Of a stretch of 8,547 nt of DNA, positions 6,562-8,547 are shown one piece after another (position 1 is the first letter of the stretch; each line of letters starts with the position of its first letter). This stretch comes from an uncultured Collinsella sp. GTDB taxonomy: Bacteria > Actinomycetota > Coriobacteriia > Coriobacteriales > Coriobacteriaceae. The stretch is from assembly GCA_958438955.1 (NCBI GenBank), contig CAUBTS010000084.1:1-8547 (forward strand), written 5' to 3'. The notes below the pieces were generated by a model that made no database searches, was not told the origin of the DNA, and saw only the letters and a list, made by a program, of their open reading frames with translations. A program made the translations under genes and the position numbers.

Positions 6562-6567
6562 TCTTGC

Positions 6568-8436
6568 ATGTGCGGTTTTGTCGGTTTTACCGGTACAGAT
6601 GAACAGAGTGAGCTGGTTCTCACGGCCATGATGAATCGCATCATCCACCGTGGTCCCGATATGGGCGGCCAGCATATCGTTGACAACGTTGCCCTTGGCT
6701 TCCGTCGTCTTTCGATTCTCGATCTTTCCGAAGCTGGAGCTCAGCCCATGTCGAGCGACGACGGCAAGGTCACGATTGTCTTCAACGGAGAGATCTACAA
6801 CTTCCAGGAGCTTCGCGCCGAGCTGGAGGCAGCCGGCTACGCCTTCCACTGCAACGCTGATACCGAGGTCCTGGTACACGGTTACGAGGAGTGGGGCGAG
6901 GACCTGGTCAACCGCCTGCGCGGCATGTACGCGTTCGTGATTCACGACCAGAACAAGAACAAACTCTTTGGCGCTCGCGACATCTTTGGTATCAAGCCGT
7001 TCTATTACTACCAGGCATCCGATGGCTCGCTGCTGTTTGGCTCCGAGATCAAGAGTTTCCTGGACCATCCCAAGTTTGAGAAGGCTGTCAACCACGACGC
7101 GCTGCGCCCCTACCTGACGCTGCAATTCCCCGCCACGGAGGAGACCTTCTTTAAGGGCGTGTTCAAGCTTGCCCCGGCGCATTGCTTTACGTATGACCTG
7201 ACGACCAACACCATGGACATCAAGCGTTACTGGAGCTGTGACTTCACCGACGACAACTCCAAGACCTTCGAGGAGTACGTGGACGAGTGCGACAAGGTCG
7301 TGCACGAAAGCGTCGCTGCGCACCGAATCGCCGATGTTAAGGTGGGCTCGTTTCTTTCTGGCGGCGTGGACTCCAGCTACATTGCCGCCTGCCTTATGCC
7401 CGACACCACGTATTCTGTCGGCTTCGATTACAAGAACTTCAACGAGACCAACTACGCCGCCGAGCTTTCCGACAAGCTGGGCATCAAGAACGTGCGCAAG
7501 ATGATTACCGCCGACGAGTTCTTCGATGCACTGCCCGATATCCAGTATCACATGGACGAGCCGCAATCGAACCTGTCCAGCGTGCCGCTGTACTATCTGG
7601 CGCAGATGGCTTCCGAGGAGGTCACCGTCGTCCTTTCGGGCGAGGGTGCCGACGAGCTGTTTGCCGGCTACGAGTGGTACGAGGACACCCCCGAGATGCG
7701 CTCTTTTAAGAAGCGCGTGCCGCTCGGCGTGCGTCGCGCCCTGGGCTCACTCGTTCAGCATCTCCCCTACTTTAAGGGCCACAACTTCCTGACGAAATGC
7801 GCCGAGGTTCCCGAGCGCTGGTATGTGGGTCAGGCAAAGGTGTTCGATCCCTCCGAGGTCGACGAGGTGCTCAAGCCCGCTTATGACACCGGCAAGAACG
7901 CCGCCGAGATGTGCGCCGAGTACTACAAGCAGGTCCCCAACTGCTGCGAGCTTTCCAAGAAACAGTATCTGGATATGAACATGTGGCTGCCGGGCGACAT
8001 TCTGCTCAAGGCCGACAAGATGTGCATGGCGCATTCTCTGGAGCTTCGCGTCCCGTTCCTGGACAAGAAGGTCATGGAGTTTGCCGAGCACATTCCCGCC
8101 AACTACCGTGTTAACGAAGAAGGCTGCAAGCTCGTTCTGCGTCACGCTGCCAACCGCACGCTGCCCGACGAGTGGGCAACGCGCAAGAAGGTGGGCTTCC
8201 CCGTACCGGTCAAGTTCTGGCTGCGCGAGCAAAAGTACTACGACTACGTAAAGGAATACTTCACCGCACCGTGGGCTGCTGATTTCTTTGACACCGATGC
8301 GCTCATGAAACTGCTTGACGATCACTTTGAGGGTCGCGCGCTCAACCAGCGCAAGATCTATACCACGTTGACGTTCCTCATCTGGTACAAGCGCTTCTTT
8401 ATCGACGAGGACAAGGGCGCCGAAGTCGCCGCGTAA
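6568..8436 (+). CDS. asnB: Asparagine synthetase, glutamine-hydrolysing
   Basis: Makes L-asparagine from L-aspartate, ATP and glutamine in the cytoplasm, via a beta-aspartyl-AMP intermediate and ammonia channelled from the glutaminase domain. It has 622 residues, longer than E. coli AsnB (554) and in the range of Bacillus-type enzymes. Glutaminase domain (about 1-200): N-terminal nucleophile Cys2, NRIIHRGPD (23-31), GFRRLSILDL (44-53), VFNGEIYNF (71-79), DTEVL (98-102), and GARDIFGIKPFYY (135-147). Synthetase domain: pyrophosphate loop SFLSGGVDSSY (261-271), MDEP (329-332), VVLSGEGADELFAGYEWY (354-371), and DKMCMAHSLELRVPFLD (483-499). All catalytic elements are intact. It sits alone behind the transporter's terminator, with its own leader palindrome, and is followed by a tRNA gene 57 bases on. 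No strong terminator follows. Neighbouring an amino-acid (possibly glutamine) transporter is suggestive, but the terminator argues for separate transcription. Confidence 0.96.
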   Translation: MCGFVGFTGTDEQSELVLTAMMNRIIHRGPDMGGQHIVDNVALGFRRLSILDLSEAGAQPMSSDDGKVTIVFNGEIYNFQELRAELEAAGYAFHCNADTEVLVHGYEEWGEDLVNRLRGMYAFVIHDQNKNKLFGARDIFGIKPFYYYQASDGSLLFGSEIKSFLDHPKFEKAVNHDALRPYLTLQFPATEETFFKGVFKLAPAHCFTYDLTTNTMDIKRYWSCDFTDDNSKTFEEYVDECDKVVHESVAAHRIADVKVGSFLSGGVDSSYIAACLMPDTTYSVGFDYKNFNETNYAAELSDKLGIKNVRKMITADEFFDALPDIQYHMDEPQSNLSSVPLYYLAQMASEEVTVVLSGEGADELFAGYEWYEDTPEMRSFKKRVPLGVRRALGSLVQHLPYFKGHNFLTKCAEVPERWYVGQAKVFDPSEVDEVLKPAYDTGKNAAEMCAEYYKQVPNCCELSKKQYLDMNMWLPGDILLKADKMCMAHSLELRVPFLDKKVMEFAEHIPANYRVNEEGCKLVLRHAANRTLPDEWATRKKVGFPVPVKFWLREQKYYDYVKEYFTAPWAADFFDTDALMKLLDDHFEGRALNQRKIYTTLTFLIWYKRFFIDEDKGAEVAA

Positions 8437-8450
8437 GTTTCGTTATGAAT

Positions 8451-8479
8451 TAGCGGTGAACAGCACGGGGTTTCCGCTA
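8451..8479. repeat. Interrupted inverted repeat between asnB and tRNA-Val
   Basis: TAGCGG (8451-8456) and CCGCTA (8474-8479) pair across a 17-base loop. There is no T-run after it, so it is at best a weak terminator for asnB. The right arm overlaps the first two bases of the candidate tRNA -10 box. Confidence 0.35.
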
Positions 8480-8483
8480 TACT
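8456..8483 (+). promoter_or_regulatory. Candidate promoter of the tRNA-Val gene
   Basis: TATACT at 8478-8483 matches five of six bases of the sigma-70 -10 consensus. With a 16-base spacer, GTGAAC (8456-8461) would be a poor -35 box. Transcription would begin about 8490, a few bases before the tRNA 5' end at 8494, which is a plausible leader length for a tRNA gene. Confidence 0.5.
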
Positions 8484-8493
8484 CAATCCCTGC

Positions 8494-8547
8494 GGGCGAT
8501 TGGCGCAACGGTTAGCGCAGGTGCTTTACACGCACAAGGCTGGGGGT
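8494..8547 (+). tRNA. tRNA-Val (anticodon TAC), 3' end cut by window edge
   Basis: The first 54 positions of a tRNA fold as a cloverleaf: acceptor 5' strand GGGCGAT (8494-8500), then TG, D-arm GCGC-AACGGTTA-GCGC with the GG of the D-loop, A26, and anticodon arm GGTGC-TTTACAC-GCACA. The loop places T33 and anticodon TAC at 34-36, reading valine GTN codons. A five-base variable loop and the 5' strand of the T-stem (five G) follow, ending at T54. The outermost anticodon-stem pair 27-43 is G-A rather than Watson-Crick; the other four pairs are sound. The remaining T-arm, the 3' acceptor strand and any CCA lie outside the window. Confidence 0.93.

Noticed and set aside
6433..6567. N-terminal extension of the asnB frame by 45 residues
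   Set aside because: It begins inside the terminator stem and would block the N-terminal catalytic cysteine. The ATG at 6568 has AAAGGA at six bases.
6511..7566. Open minus-strand frame (351 codons) opposite asnB
   Set aside because: It covers the asnB leader and the catalytic N-terminal half of asnB, and shows no domain motif. It is a shadow frame.
1..8547. Mobile element, prophage, CRISPR, toxin-antitoxin or defence system
   Set aside because: I found no transposase or integrase motifs, terminal inverted repeats, direct-repeat arrays or small paired genes. All clear genes are metabolic or housekeeping, with uniform codon use by eye.

Overview
The window is a roughly 58-60 % GC (by eye) bacterial chromosomal segment with tightly packed genes. 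It is most likely from a Gram-positive actinobacterium of the Coriobacteriia (Collinsella-like). This rests on the base composition, a lipoprotein-type substrate-binding protein fused to its permease, a lysine-type MurE resembling streptococcal MurE, and a murI-rph neighbourhood typical of Gram-positives. The genus is an inference; no rRNA or other decisive marker is present.

Left part (minus strand, read from about 4043 down to 1): four genes in one direction with gaps of only 30 to 55 bases, probably one operon. The order is murE-type ligase (2526-4043), HAD-superfamily phosphatase (1584-2495), glutamate racemase murI (648-1532) and ribonuclease PH rph (starting at 592 and running off the left edge). 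MurI makes D-glutamate, which MurD adds to the muropeptide, and the MurE-type ligase adds the next residue. The operon therefore couples wall-precursor synthesis to a tRNA 3'-end processing exonuclease and an unassigned phosphatase.

Middle: a 284-base divergent intergenic region (4044-4327) separates murE from a plus-strand gene (4328-6376). That gene encodes one 682-residue amino-acid ABC transporter subunit: lipoprotein signal, type-3 solute-binding domain, an extra beta-rich domain and a HisM/GlnP-type permease. No ATPase gene lies beside it. A strong Rho-independent terminator follows (6398-6442).

Right part (plus strand): a leader region with a perfect 9-bp inverted repeat precedes asnB (6568-8436), a glutamine-hydrolysing asparagine synthetase. 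A tRNA-Val (anticodon TAC) begins at 8494 and is cut by the right edge.

The content is mostly housekeeping. I found no phage genes, insertion sequence, CRISPR array or defence system, and nothing that makes a convincing undescribed system. The points most worth a second look are the domain architecture of the transporter fusion, the DDPG (non-DNPR) specificity motif in the MurE-type ligase, and the asnB leader palindrome.
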